Assembly: GCF_003143935.1 (NCBI RefSeq)
Contig: NZ_QFRX01000001.1
Location: 3,865,491-3,929,490, forward strand
Length of the DNA: 64,000 nt
Direction of reading: 5' to 3'
Origin: Streptomyces sp. Act143
GTDB taxonomy: Bacteria; Actinomycetota; Actinomycetes; Streptomycetales; Streptomycetaceae
Part shown: piece after piece, positions 23,829 to 31,659 of the stretch
Position numbering within the stretch: the stretch's first letter is position 1
Layout of the letters: each line of letters starts with the position of its first letter
Notes under the pieces: generated by a model
What the model was told of the DNA's origin: nothing
What the model saw: the letters and a program-made list of their open reading frames with translations, nothing else
Databases searched by the model: none
Program-made: the position numbers and the translations under genes

Positions 23829-26315
23829 CTGACTACGACGTTCAGAGATCTCGGAATCCTTCCCGAGACCGCCGAGGCCCTCGAGGCCGTCGGCATCATC
23901 AACCCCTTCCCCATCCAGGAGATGACCCTCCCCGTCGCCCTCTCCGGCACGGACGTCATCGGCCAGGCCAAGACCGGCACCGGCAAGACGCTGGGCTTCG
24001 GCCTCCCGCTCCTCGAGCGCGTCACCGTCCCCGCCGACGTCGAGGCCGGCCGCGCCGGGCCCGAGGACCTCACCGACGCCCCGCAGGCCCTCGTCGTCGT
24101 CCCCACGCGCGAGCTGTGCACCCAGGTCACCAACGACCTGCTGACCGCGGGCAAGGTCCGCAACGTACGCGTACTGGCCATTTACGGCGGCCGCGCCTAC
24201 GAGCCGCAGGTCGAGGCCCTCAAGAAGGGCGTCGACGTCATCGTGGGCACCCCGGGCCGCCTGCTCGACCTCGCGGGCCAGAAGAAGCTCAACCTCAAGC
24301 ACATCAAGGCGCTCGTCCTCGACGAGGCCGACGAGATGCTCGACCTGGGCTTCCTGCCCGACGTCGAGAAGATCATCGACATGCTGCCGGCGCGACGCCA
24401 GACCATGCTGTTCTCGGCGACCATGCCGGGCGCGGTCATCGGTCTCGCGCGCCGCTACATGTCGCAGCCCACGCACATCCGCGCCACCGCGCCGGACGAC
24501 GAGGGCGTGACGGTCGCGAACATCTCGCAGCACGTGTACCGCGCGCACAACATGGACAAGCCCGAGATGGTCGCGCGCATCCTGCAGGCCGAGGGCCGGG
24601 GACTGGCCATGGTCTTCTGCCGCACCAAGCGCACCGCGGCCGACCTCGCCGACCAGCTCAAGCAGCGCGGCTTCGCCTCCGGCGCGGTCCACGGCGACCT
24701 CGGCCAGGGCGCGCGCGAGCAGGCGCTGCGCGCGTTCCGCAACGGCAAGGTGGACGTGCTCGTCTGCACCGACGTCGCCGCGCGCGGTATCGACGTCGAA
24801 GGCGTCACGCACGTCATCAACTACCAGTCCCCCGAGGACGAGAAGACGTATCTGCACCGGGTCGGCCGTACCGGCCGCGCGGGTGCCAAGGGCATCGCGA
24901 TCACCCTCGTCGACTGGGACGACATCCCGCGCTGGCAGCTCATCAACAAGGCGCTGGAGCTCAGCTTCAACGACCCGCCGGAGACGTACTCCACCTCCCC
25001 GCATTTCTACGAGGAGATGAACATCCCCGCGGGCACCAAGGGTGTCCTGCCGCGGGCCGAGCGCACCCGCGCCGGGCTCGACGCGGAGGAGCTCGAGGAC
25101 CTGGGCGAGACCGGTGGCCGCGGTGGCCGCGGCCGTGCCGACCGGGGTGGCCGTGGCGGTCGTGGCGGCCGGGACGAGTCCCGTTCCGCCGACAGCGAGC
25201 GTTCGTCCCGTACGCCGCGCCGTCGCCGCCGTACCCGCGGCGGTGCCGCACTGGACGGAGCGACTGCGCCCGCCGCCGAGGCGGTCGCGCCCTCCGCGGA
25301 CAGCGCGGTGACCGAGGACGCCCCCGCGTCCCGCACCCCGCGCAGGCGTCGCCGCACCCGTGGCGGTGCCTCGGCGGAACAGGCACCGGCTGCGGTGACG
25401 ACGGCCGAGACCACGACGCCCGAGGCCGCGACGTCCGAGGCCGCGCAGACCGCGGTCGAGACGGCCGAGACGGTGGAGGCAACAGAGCCGAAGCCGCGTC
25501 GGCGTCGCACCCGCAGGGCCGCCGCGGAGACCGTGACGGCGGTCGAGCCGACCACCACCGAGGCCACGCCGGTCGCCACGGAGGTCGTCGAGGCCACGCC
25601 GGTCACCACCGAGACCGAGGCGACCGCACCCGCGCCGCGCCGCCGCACCCGCAAGGCCACGGCAGCCGCCGAGACCGCGGTCGACACCGCCGAGGCCGCC
25701 GAGGTCAAGCCGCGCCGCCGCACCCGCAAGGCCGCGGAGCCGGTGGCAGCCGAGCCGGTGGCCGCGAAGACCGTCGAGGCCGCGCCTGTCGCCACCGAGC
25801 CCGAGGCTCCGGCCGCCGCGCCGCGCCGCCGCACCCGCAAGACGGCCGCCGCTGCGGCCGAGGCCGCGGTGGACACGGCCGAGGCCACCGAGGCCAAGCC
25901 GACGGCACGGCGTACCCGCAAGACCGCGACCACCGCGGAGACCACTGCCGAGGCTGCCGCCGAGGCCACCGAGTCGAAGCCGCGCCGCACCCGCAAGACG
26001 GCCGCCGCTGCAGCCGAGACCGCGGTGGACACGGCCGAGGCCACCGAGGCCAAGCCCCGTCGCACGCGCAAGACGGCCGCCACCGCGACCGCCGACGCCA
26101 CCGTGGACACGGCCGAGACCGCCGAGGCCAAGCCACGCCGGACCCGCAAGACGGCCGCCACCGCGGAGACGACCGAGGCCAAGCCTCGCCGTACCCGCAA
26201 GACCGCCGCCGCTGCCGCCGACATCCCGGCCCAGGCCGCCGATGAGGCGGAGGCCAAGCCCAAGGCACGGCGTACCCGCAAGGCTGCGGCTGCCGCGGAG
26301 CCCGCGGAGAGCTGA
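23829..26315 (+). CDS. DEAD-box ATP-dependent RNA helicase with long basic repeat tail (probable CTG start)
   Basis: The 828-residue product remodels RNA. The core shows the Q motif (Phe5, GIINPFPIQ at 22-30), Walker A AKTGTGKT (47-54), DEAD (165-168), SAT (196-198) and HRVGRTGR (343-350). The first ATG in frame (23922) would delete the Q motif. The frame upstream has no ATG, GTG or TTG, whereas CTG at 23829 stands 7 nt after AAGAGG, so a CTG start is likely. After residue 420 comes a Gly/Arg patch. About 350 residues of Ala/Thr/Glu-rich sequence follow, with a dozen or more RR(R)TRKTA-type basic repeats that probably bind nucleic acid. Confidence 0.9.
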   Translation: MTTTFRDLGILPETAEALEAVGIINPFPIQEMTLPVALSGTDVIGQAKTGTGKTLGFGLPLLERVTVPADVEAGRAGPEDLTDAPQALVVVPTRELCTQVTNDLLTAGKVRNVRVLAIYGGRAYEPQVEALKKGVDVIVGTPGRLLDLAGQKKLNLKHIKALVLDEADEMLDLGFLPDVEKIIDMLPARRQTMLFSATMPGAVIGLARRYMSQPTHIRATAPDDEGVTVANISQHVYRAHNMDKPEMVARILQAEGRGLAMVFCRTKRTAADLADQLKQRGFASGAVHGDLGQGAREQALRAFRNGKVDVLVCTDVAARGIDVEGVTHVINYQSPEDEKTYLHRVGRTGRAGAKGIAITLVDWDDIPRWQLINKALELSFNDPPETYSTSPHFYEEMNIPAGTKGVLPRAERTRAGLDAEELEDLGETGGRGGRGRADRGGRGGRGGRDESRSADSERSSRTPRRRRRTRGGAALDGATAPAAEAVAPSADSAVTEDAPASRTPRRRRRTRGGASAEQAPAAVTTAETTTPEAATSEAAQTAVETAETVEATEPKPRRRRTRRAAAETVTAVEPTTTEATPVATEVVEATPVTTETEATAPAPRRRTRKATAAAETAVDTAEAAEVKPRRRTRKAAEPVAAEPVAAKTVEAAPVATEPEAPAAAPRRRTRKTAAAAAEAAVDTAEATEAKPTARRTRKTATTAETTAEAAAEATESKPRRTRKTAAAAAETAVDTAEATEAKPRRTRKTAATATADATVDTAETAEAKPRRTRKTAATAETTEAKPRRTRKTAAAAADIPAQAADEAEAKPKARRTRKAAAAAEPAES
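25200..26300. repeat. Degenerate Ala/Glu/Arg-Lys repeats in the helicase tail
   Basis: A repeating module of roughly 30 codons (acidic Thr/Glu/Ala stretch followed by PRRRTRK or PRRTRKTA) recurs a dozen or more times. The pattern resembles histone-H1-like or HupS-like basic tails. Confidence 0.7.
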
Positions 26316-26328
26316 GCGTCCGCCTGTC

Positions 26329-26369
26329 GCCGACGGCCCGGTCCACCCCGTGTGGGCCGGGCCGTCGGC
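26329..26369 (+). terminator. Terminator after the helicase gene
   Basis: GCCGACGGCCCG and its exact complement at 26358-26369 form a 12-bp stem with a 17-nt loop, 13 nt beyond the stop. Confidence 0.8.
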
Positions 26370-26676
26370 ATTCAGGTCCGTGGGGGACGGCCCTGCGCAA
26401 GCCACCGACCCAGCCAGCCACCAGCCCTGCGCAAGCCGCCGACGTCACGCGATCCACCGGCCCTCCGTAAGCCACCACCTCGCGCGACCCGCCACTCCCA
26501 CGCGACCCGCCACTCCCACGCGACCCGCTGCCCCCACGCAGGCCACCACCCCACGCAAGCCCCCACTGCCCCGCGCCCCAGCGCCCCCACGCAAACCACC
26601 ACCCCCGCGCGATCCCCACCCCCCGCGCTCCCCACCCCACCCAGCACTCCCCACCCCCGCCGGATAGCCTCAAGCC
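26370..26676. repeat. C-rich low-complexity spacer upstream of hydrolase gene
   Basis: This 307-bp stretch is pyrimidine-rich on the plus strand and contains short direct repeats, including two copies of CGCGACCCGCCACTCCCA near 26486-26525. Open frames are Pro/Arg-rich on one strand and Gly/Trp-rich on the other, with no family features. No gene is supported. Confidence 0.6.
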
Positions 26677-27549
26677 ATGAGCCGTCCGCCCACCTTCACG
26701 CCACCCCCCGGCGCCCGCGCCTACTCCCTGCGCACCTCACGCGGTGAGTTCGCCGTCGTCGACGCCCCTGTGGCGGAGGGTGTCCCGGCCCGTGGGACCG
26801 CCCTGCTGCTGCCCGGGTTCACCGGCAGCAAGGAGGACTTCAACCCGCTGCACGTGCCGCTCGCGGCGCGCGGGTACCGGACGGTCGCCGTGGACGGGCG
26901 GGGCCAGTACGAGTCGGACGGGCCCGAGGCCGACGAATCCGCCTACGCCCAGGACGAGTTGGCGAAGGACGTGCTCGCGCAGGCCACGGCGGTCGGCGCG
27001 CCCGTGCATCTCGTGGGGCACTCGCTCGGCGGGCAGATCGCCCGGGCCGCGGTACTCCTCGACCCCGCGCCCTTCCGCTCCCTCACCCTCATGGCCTCGG
27101 GGCCCGCCCAGATCTCCGGCTCCCAGCAGCAGCGCGTCAAGCTGCTCCGGGACGCGCTCGCCGTGATGAGCATGGCGGAGGTGTGGGACGCCATCCAGGC
27201 CATGGAGCCGCCCGAGGAGACCGAAACCGGCGACCTCGACGAGGGCCTGGACGACCGGGACGATCTGCGGCGGCGCTGGCTGGCCAACAAGCCCGCCCAA
27301 CTCATCGTCACTGGCCGCCAGTTGTGCACCGAACCGGACCGCGTGGACGAACTGGCCGCCGTTCCGCTGCCGTTCCACGTGCTGTCCGGGGCGCACGACG
27401 ACACCTGGCCGGTGCCGCTCCTCGACGAGATGGCCGTACGGCTCGACGCGCGCCGGACGATCGTCGCCGGCGCCGAACACTCCCCCAACACGGACCGCCC
27501 CGAGGAAACGGCCCGCGCCTTCGCCGACTTCTGGGACACCGCCCTCTAA
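26677..27549 (+). CDS. Alpha/beta hydrolase
   Basis: This 290-residue cytoplasmic alpha/beta hydrolase has oxyanion motif GFTGSKEDF, nucleophile elbow GHSLGG, acid in GAHDDTWP and His in AEHSPNTDRPEE. A cap region rich in Glu/Asp (EPPEETETGDLDEGLDDRDD) lies between strands 6 and 7. Substrate is unknown. It converges on the NYN-domain gene; two imperfect direct repeats (AAAACGCCTGACCACA) follow the stop. Confidence 0.87.
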   Translation: MSRPPTFTPPPGARAYSLRTSRGEFAVVDAPVAEGVPARGTALLLPGFTGSKEDFNPLHVPLAARGYRTVAVDGRGQYESDGPEADESAYAQDELAKDVLAQATAVGAPVHLVGHSLGGQIARAAVLLDPAPFRSLTLMASGPAQISGSQQQRVKLLRDALAVMSMAEVWDAIQAMEPPEETETGDLDEGLDDRDDLRRRWLANKPAQLIVTGRQLCTEPDRVDELAAVPLPFHVLSGAHDDTWPVPLLDEMAVRLDARRTIVAGAEHSPNTDRPEETARAFADFWDTAL

Positions 27550-27681
27550 AACGCCTGACCACAGCGGCGATACCGTCCCCGAAAACGCCTGACCACAACG
27601 GAACCACCGTCCCCGAGACGCCCAGCACAGCAGGGCCCCCGAAGACACCCAGTACAGCGGAGGCACCCTCTTCGCAGCCGC

Positions 27682-28575
27682 CTAGTACAGCGTCTGCAAG
27701 TGCTCCCAGAACCCGTCCCGCAGCGCCCGTCGCAGGTCCGCCTGGCCGCGCAGGGAGTACTGGAGCAGCCCCTCCGCCTCGACCAGCAGGTCCTGGTCGA
27801 CCGACCCGGGCAGATAGGGGTGGCCCGGCAGCAGCTCCACCAGCGCCTCGCGCCCCCGGGCGGCCAGCCACTTCGCCGCGATCTGGGCGCCCACGAAGCG
27901 GACGTCCTCGCGGGTGGGCCGGTTCACGGAGGTCTCGTACGCGGCAGCCGTGCGGCGGGCGACGTACGGCTTGAAGAAGTCGAGGTCGAGGACGCGCTGG
28001 CTGTCGACCTCCCAGAGCAGGGGCTCGGCCTGGTTGCGGCCCTCGGGCGCCTCGATGCCCCAGAGGTGCACGCGGGCGCCGTAACCCTGCGCCGCCTCCA
28101 CCGCCGAGACCAGGTCCTCGTCGCCGCCGAGCAGGGCCGCGTCGCTGATCGCGCGGTGCCGGGCGAGGGACTCCAGGTCGGACCTGATCAGTGAGTCGAC
28201 GCCCTTCTGCTGGTTGTTGGCGTTGAGGTTGCCGAGCCGCACCTTCACGTCCGGGAGTTCGGCGATCGACTGCTGCTCGGCGGTGTGGATGCGCCGCCGG
28301 GCGCCGTCGTACCAGTAGACCCGGAGCAGTCTGCTGTCCGCGAAGATCGTGCGGGCCCGGTCGATGAGCGCCTCGATGAGCCCCTCGGCGTCGAGGTCGA
28401 AGGCGCGGCGGTCTTCCGTCCCTGCGACCAAGCGCCCCGCCGCCGCGTACAGATACCCCGCGTCCACGAAGATCGCGTGGGTCGAGGGCGTCTTCGCCAC
28501 CTCGGCGAGCATGCGCTGCAACAGCTCGTTGGTGTGGTCGATGCGGGCGCCCAGCGCCTGGAGGTCGTCGTTCAT
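27682..28575 (-). CDS. NYN-domain (PIN-like) RNase-type protein
   Basis: This protein of about 297 residues has an N-terminal NYN/PIN-like nuclease fold. Acidic residues sit in the expected places: IFVDAGYLYAAAGR near the start, then VDSLIRSDL and ALLGGDEDLVSAV. Proteins of this type cut RNA with a metal ion; substrates are unknown. The C-terminal third is helical and unassigned. The ATG at 28575 or the ATG three codons upstream (28584) can be the start. Confidence 0.82.
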   Translation of the reverse strand: MNDDLQALGARIDHTNELLQRMLAEVAKTPSTHAIFVDAGYLYAAAGRLVAGTEDRRAFDLDAEGLIEALIDRARTIFADSRLLRVYWYDGARRRIHTAEQQSIAELPDVKVRLGNLNANNQQKGVDSLIRSDLESLARHRAISDAALLGGDEDLVSAVEAAQGYGARVHLWGIEAPEGRNQAEPLLWEVDSQRVLDLDFFKPYVARRTAAAYETSVNRPTREDVRFVGAQIAAKWLAARGREALVELLPGHPYLPGSVDQDLLVEAEGLLQYSLRGQADLRRALRDGFWEHLQTLY

Positions 28576-28685
28576 CGCCACCATTGTCCCGGCGGTCACG
28601 CTGCGAACACAACCGGTCCCGGTCAGTCTCATCCGGACCGCTTACCGGTCAGTAGTTAGTCGTTCGAAAAATTTCTTTAGCGTAG

Positions 28686-28711
28686 GGAATGTTTGTAACA
28701 CGCAGCCCGTT
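28686..28711 (+). promoter_or_regulatory. SigR-type promoter of a 50-residue orphan protein
   Basis: GGAAT (28686-28690) and GTT (28709-28711) are exactly 18 nt apart, a full match to the SigR consensus GGAAT-N18-GTT. The gene start is 59 nt downstream and no other gene lies between. Confidence 0.7.
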
Positions 28712-28770
28712 AGATACAGACGTACGCAGATGTTCTCCTCAGGAGGATGACCAGACGAAGGGAGAAGCCC

Positions 28771-28923
28771 ATGCGCTTCGAAATCATGCGACTCGACGAT
28801 GTCGACGGCACCCCCGTGGACAGCACCGTCGTGGACGCCGCCTCCGTCAACGGGATCGTCCAGCAGGCCGCCGCCATCGGACAGCGCCTCTGGATTCGCC
28901 CGGCCGACACCTCGGCCTCGTAA
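28771..28923 (+). CDS. Small conserved-looking 50-residue protein of unknown function
   Basis: An ATG at 28771 follows AAGGGAGAA by about 4-5 nt and opens a 50-residue frame starting MRFEIMRLDDVDGTPVDST and ending IRPADTSAS. It has balanced composition, with a central QQAAAIGQRLW segment, unlike random GC-rich frames. I do not recognise a named family. A consensus SigR promoter upstream and a terminator downstream make it a monocistronic unit, probably induced by thiol stress. Confidence 0.78.
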   Translation: MRFEIMRLDDVDGTPVDSTVVDAASVNGIVQQAAAIGQRLWIRPADTSAS

Positions 28924-28935
28924 CCGACACAGCTT

Positions 28936-28975
28936 CAGAGCCCCCGTACGGCAACGATGTCGTGCGGGGGCTCTG
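28936..28975. terminator. Bidirectional terminator between the 50-aa gene and marC
   Basis: CAGAGCCCCCG and its complement (28965-28975) form an 11-bp stem with an 18-nt loop that can pair further. It lies between converging genes. Confidence 0.82.
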
Positions 28976-29002
28976 CGCTGTCCGGCGCCATGGCCGCCGG
29001 GG

Positions 29003-29608
29003 TCAGCTGCCCTGGATCACCTGAGTGACCCCGTTGATGATCTGCTGCACGGCGATCGCGGACAGCATCATGCCCGCGAGCCGGGTCACCAGGACCACGC
29101 CGCCGTCCTTGATGACCTTGATGATCAGCAGCGAGTACCGCATGACCAGCCACAGCACGACGTGGATGGCGAGGATCGCCGCCCACACCGACACCTGGGT
29201 GGCGACGCTGTCGGCCTTCTGCACGGCGAGGATCACGGACACGATCGCGCCCGGTCCGGCCAGCAGCGGCATGCCCAGCGGCACCAGCGCCACATTGACG
29301 TCCTTGGTCTGCTTGGGCTCGTCGGTCTTGCCGGTGAGCAGGTCCAGGGCGATCAGCAGGAGCAGCAGGCCGCCCGCGATCATCAGCGCGGGGACGGAGA
29401 CGTGCAGGTAGTTCAGGATCTGGTGGCCGAGAAGGCCGAAGACCGTGATCACTCCGCCCGCCACGCAGACGGCCTGGAAGGCCATCCGCTTCTGCACCTT
29501 GCCGGGCCGGCCGGCGGTCAGGGCGAGGAAGATCGGGGTGATCCCGGGGGGATCCATGATGACGAACAGGGTCAGGAAGAGAGAGCCGAAAACGGCAGCG
29601 TCGAACAC
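29003..29608 (-). CDS. MarC family (UPF0056) integral membrane protein
   Basis: This 201-residue protein has six hydrophobic helices and the MarC-family blocks FVIMDPPGITPIFLAL near the N-terminus and VPLGMPLLAGPGAIVSVI in the middle. The family was once linked to antibiotic resistance but its transport role is not established. A 17-bp tandem repeat array lies just upstream of the start. Confidence 0.88.
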   Translation of the reverse strand: MFDAAVFGSLFLTLFVIMDPPGITPIFLALTAGRPGKVQKRMAFQAVCVAGGVITVFGLLGHQILNYLHVSVPALMIAGGLLLLLIALDLLTGKTDEPKQTKDVNVALVPLGMPLLAGPGAIVSVILAVQKADSVATQVSVWAAILAIHVVLWLVMRYSLLIIKVIKDGGVVLVTRLAGMMLSAIAVQQIINGVTQVIQGS

Positions 29609-29672
29609 AGGTGAGCCTTGCAGGAGAGAGATGGTGCAGGTGAGCGTGGCGGCGTCCTGGAGGAGGGCAAAC

Positions 29673-29808
29673 TCCTCAGGTACGGACAGTCCTGAGGCAC
29701 GGACCGTCCTCAGGTACGGATGGTCCTCAGGTATGGACGACCCTCAGACACGGACGGTCCTGAAGTACGGACGGTCCTCAGGTGCGGGTAGTCCTCGGGT
29801 GCGGACGG
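29673..29808. repeat. Eight tandem 17-bp repeats upstream of marC
   Basis: Eight head-to-tail units of exactly 17 bp, consensus TCCTCAGGTACGGACGG, run from 29673 to 29808, followed by a partial ninth. Copies differ at 1-5 positions. The array lies between the marC start and the PHP stop, both on the minus strand, and reaches 3 nt from the PHP stop codon. Confidence 0.9.
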
Positions 29809-29811
29809 CCC

Positions 29812-30669
29812 TCAGGCCCCGCCGGTCCCCGGTACCGGGAACGCGCCGGTCGCGCGGCGGGTGATCTCGCCGTACACCTCGGGGTCGGTCCGGTACTCGC
29901 CGAGCGTCACCGTCTTGCGGCTGCCGTGGTAGTCCGAGGAGCCCGTGACGAGCAGGCCCAGGTCGGCGGCGAGGCCGCGCAGCCGGTTCCGGGTCTCGGC
30001 GTCGTGGTCCATGTGGTCGACCTCGATGCCGTCGAGCCCGGCCGCGGCCATCTCGGCGATCGCGGACTCCGGGACGGTACGGCCGCGCTTGCTGGCGCCG
30101 GGGTGCGCGAAGACGGTGACCCCGCCCGCGGCCTTGACCAGCCGGATCGCCTCGAACGGGTCGGTCTCGTGCTTCTCGACGTAGGCCCGGCCGCCGTCGG
30201 CCAGCCAGTCCTCGGTGAAGGCGTCGCTCACGGTCGGGACGACGCCGAGCTCGACGAGCGCGGTCGCGACATGCGGCCGGCCGACCGAGCCGTCACCCGC
30301 GATCCGCGCCACCTGCTCCCAGGTGACCGGTACGCCCAGCGCCTGAAGCTTCGTGACCATGCCCCGGGCCCGCGGCACCCGGTCGTCCCGCACGAGCTCA
30401 CGCTCGGCGAGCAGCTCCGGCTCCTCGGGGTCGAAGAGGTAGGCCAGCAGGTGCATGGAGACACCGTCGATACGGCAGGACAGCTCGGCGCCGGTGACGA
30501 GGGTGAGCCCCTCGGGCAGCGCGGCGATGGCCTCGGCGTACCCGCGGGTGGTGTCGTGGTCGGTCAGCGCGACGACGTCCAGACCGGCAGCGGCGGCGTT
30601 GCGCACCAGCTCGGCCGGGGTGTCCGTGCCGTCGGATGCCGTGGAGTGGGTGTGCAGGTCGATACGCAC
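29812..30669 (-). CDS. PHP-domain metal-dependent phosphoesterase
   Basis: This 285-residue PHP-fold protein resembles RNase AM / 3',5'-nucleoside bisphosphate phosphatases. Metal-ligand motifs are all present: DLHTHSTASDG, ALTDHDT, GAELSC, FAHPGASKR, and SSDYHG near the C-terminus. The GTG at 30669 is chosen because GGAG lies about 8-9 nt upstream and the product then begins at the DLHTH motif; an upstream TTG adds 14 Pro/Val-rich residues. Likely roles are removal of phosphate from pAp or 5' trimming of RNA. Confidence 0.88.
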   Translation of the reverse strand: MRIDLHTHSTASDGTDTPAELVRNAAAAGLDVVALTDHDTTRGYAEAIAALPEGLTLVTGAELSCRIDGVSMHLLAYLFDPEEPELLAERELVRDDRVPRARGMVTKLQALGVPVTWEQVARIAGDGSVGRPHVATALVELGVVPTVSDAFTEDWLADGGRAYVEKHETDPFEAIRLVKAAGGVTVFAHPGASKRGRTVPESAIAEMAAAGLDGIEVDHMDHDAETRNRLRGLAADLGLLVTGSSDYHGSRKTVTLGEYRTDPEVYGEITRRATGAFPVPGTGGA

Positions 30670-30779
30670 GACGCGGACTCCAGGCGGTGACGGTACGGAA
30701 GGGACGCTCAAGGATAACCGGATTTTCGATCCCTCATGTCACACCCGAAACCTGTGAGCGACCTTTACACACCCGCACC

Positions 30780-30806
30780 CGCGGGGTGCGGGGAACGGCG
30801 CGACCG
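30780..30806 (+). repeat. Streptomyces-type dispersed intergenic element, copy 2
   Basis: GCGGGGTGCGGGGAACGGCGCGACC-like sequence is a diverged match to the element at 22613-22640. It lies in the gap between the PHP gene and the zinc-ribbon protein. Confidence 0.45.
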
Positions 30807-30858
30807 GGCACACCGAACCCGCGACCGCCCATCGGGCGTTCCCGGCGCCCCGGTGGCG

Positions 30859-31500
30859 TCACGGCTTCAGCAAGCGCGGCGACAACGCCCCGCAGGGCAC
30901 CAGCTCCACCTCGGCCCCCGCGTCCCGCAGGTCCGTCAGCACCAGCTCGTCGTACATCAGCAGGCCCGACTGCTCCGGCCACACGATCGCCCACAGCCAC
31001 AGCCCGAGCGCCTCGCCCGCGAAAACGGCCCGGTCGTCGGGTGTACCGGAGACATGCCACAGCGGTGTCGGCCGGCCCGCGGCCAGCACCTTGGCCTGGG
31101 GTGGCTTCTCGACGCTCATGTACGGCCCCGGGTCCGGGCCGTCGATGCCCGCGTAGTACGCGCCGAGGCCGACGCCGAGTTCCTCGGCGACGAGGATCAG
31201 CTCGCCGAAGCCGCCGAGCGGCCCGGGCCCCGAGCACGCCACAGCCGTCGCCCGGCCGCCACTGCGGTCGTCACCGGCACTGCCGACGCCCGTGAAGAGC
31301 CAGCCGACCGGCAGCGGCCACGGCATCCACACCGGCACCTGCGTGCGATGCACCACGACGCCGAGGGCCTCGACGCTGGGCGGGATCACGGGCTGCAGCG
31401 GATGCACGGTCCCGTGCACATCGCACTGCCAGGAATCGGCGAAGAGTCCGGGAGCCCTGACCCGGCCACCACACTTCGGGCAACTGGGTTCGCCCCTCAT
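30859..31500 (-). CDS. Conserved actinobacterial protein with N-terminal Cys motif (DUF6758-like)
   Basis: This 213-residue soluble protein starts with PSCPKCGGRVRAPG and a further Cys in SWQCDVHG, suggesting a small zinc ribbon. Hydrophobic blocks follow (MPWPLPVGWLFTGVG, LGLWLWAIVWPEQSG) without clear membrane helices. I recall such proteins being annotated DUF6758 in Streptomyces. Function unknown. Confidence 0.72.
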   Translation of the reverse strand: MRGEPSCPKCGGRVRAPGLFADSWQCDVHGTVHPLQPVIPPSVEALGVVVHRTQVPVWMPWPLPVGWLFTGVGSAGDDRSGGRATAVACSGPGPLGGFGELILVAEELGVGLGAYYAGIDGPDPGPYMSVEKPPQAKVLAAGRPTPLWHVSGTPDDRAVFAGEALGLWLWAIVWPEQSGLLMYDELVLTDLRDAGAEVELVPCGALSPRLLKP

Positions 31501-31589
31501 AGGGCCCCACGGTCCTACCCCTTCACCGCCACGTCAAGGACGATCACCCGTCCGGGCGGAACCGGTCACCGCACGGAACTAGATGTACC

Positions 31590-31619
31590 TTGCATTAATT
31601 AGTCGCCCTAACTTACTAT
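31590..31619 (+). promoter_or_regulatory. Candidate promoter of the MFS exporter gene
   Basis: TTGCAT (31590-31595) and TACTAT (31614-31619) are 18 nt apart in an AT-rich patch unusual for this genome. An imperfect dyad (TTAATTAG...CTAACTTA) lies between them and could bind a MarR- or TetR-type repressor. Confidence 0.5.
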
Positions 31620-31659
31620 ATGCATACGCCAACTATCTACTCGTCGGAAAGGGAGAACC

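Noticed and set aside
29673-29808. CRISPR array
   Set aside because: The 17-bp units are directly adjacent with no spacers, and no cas gene is present.
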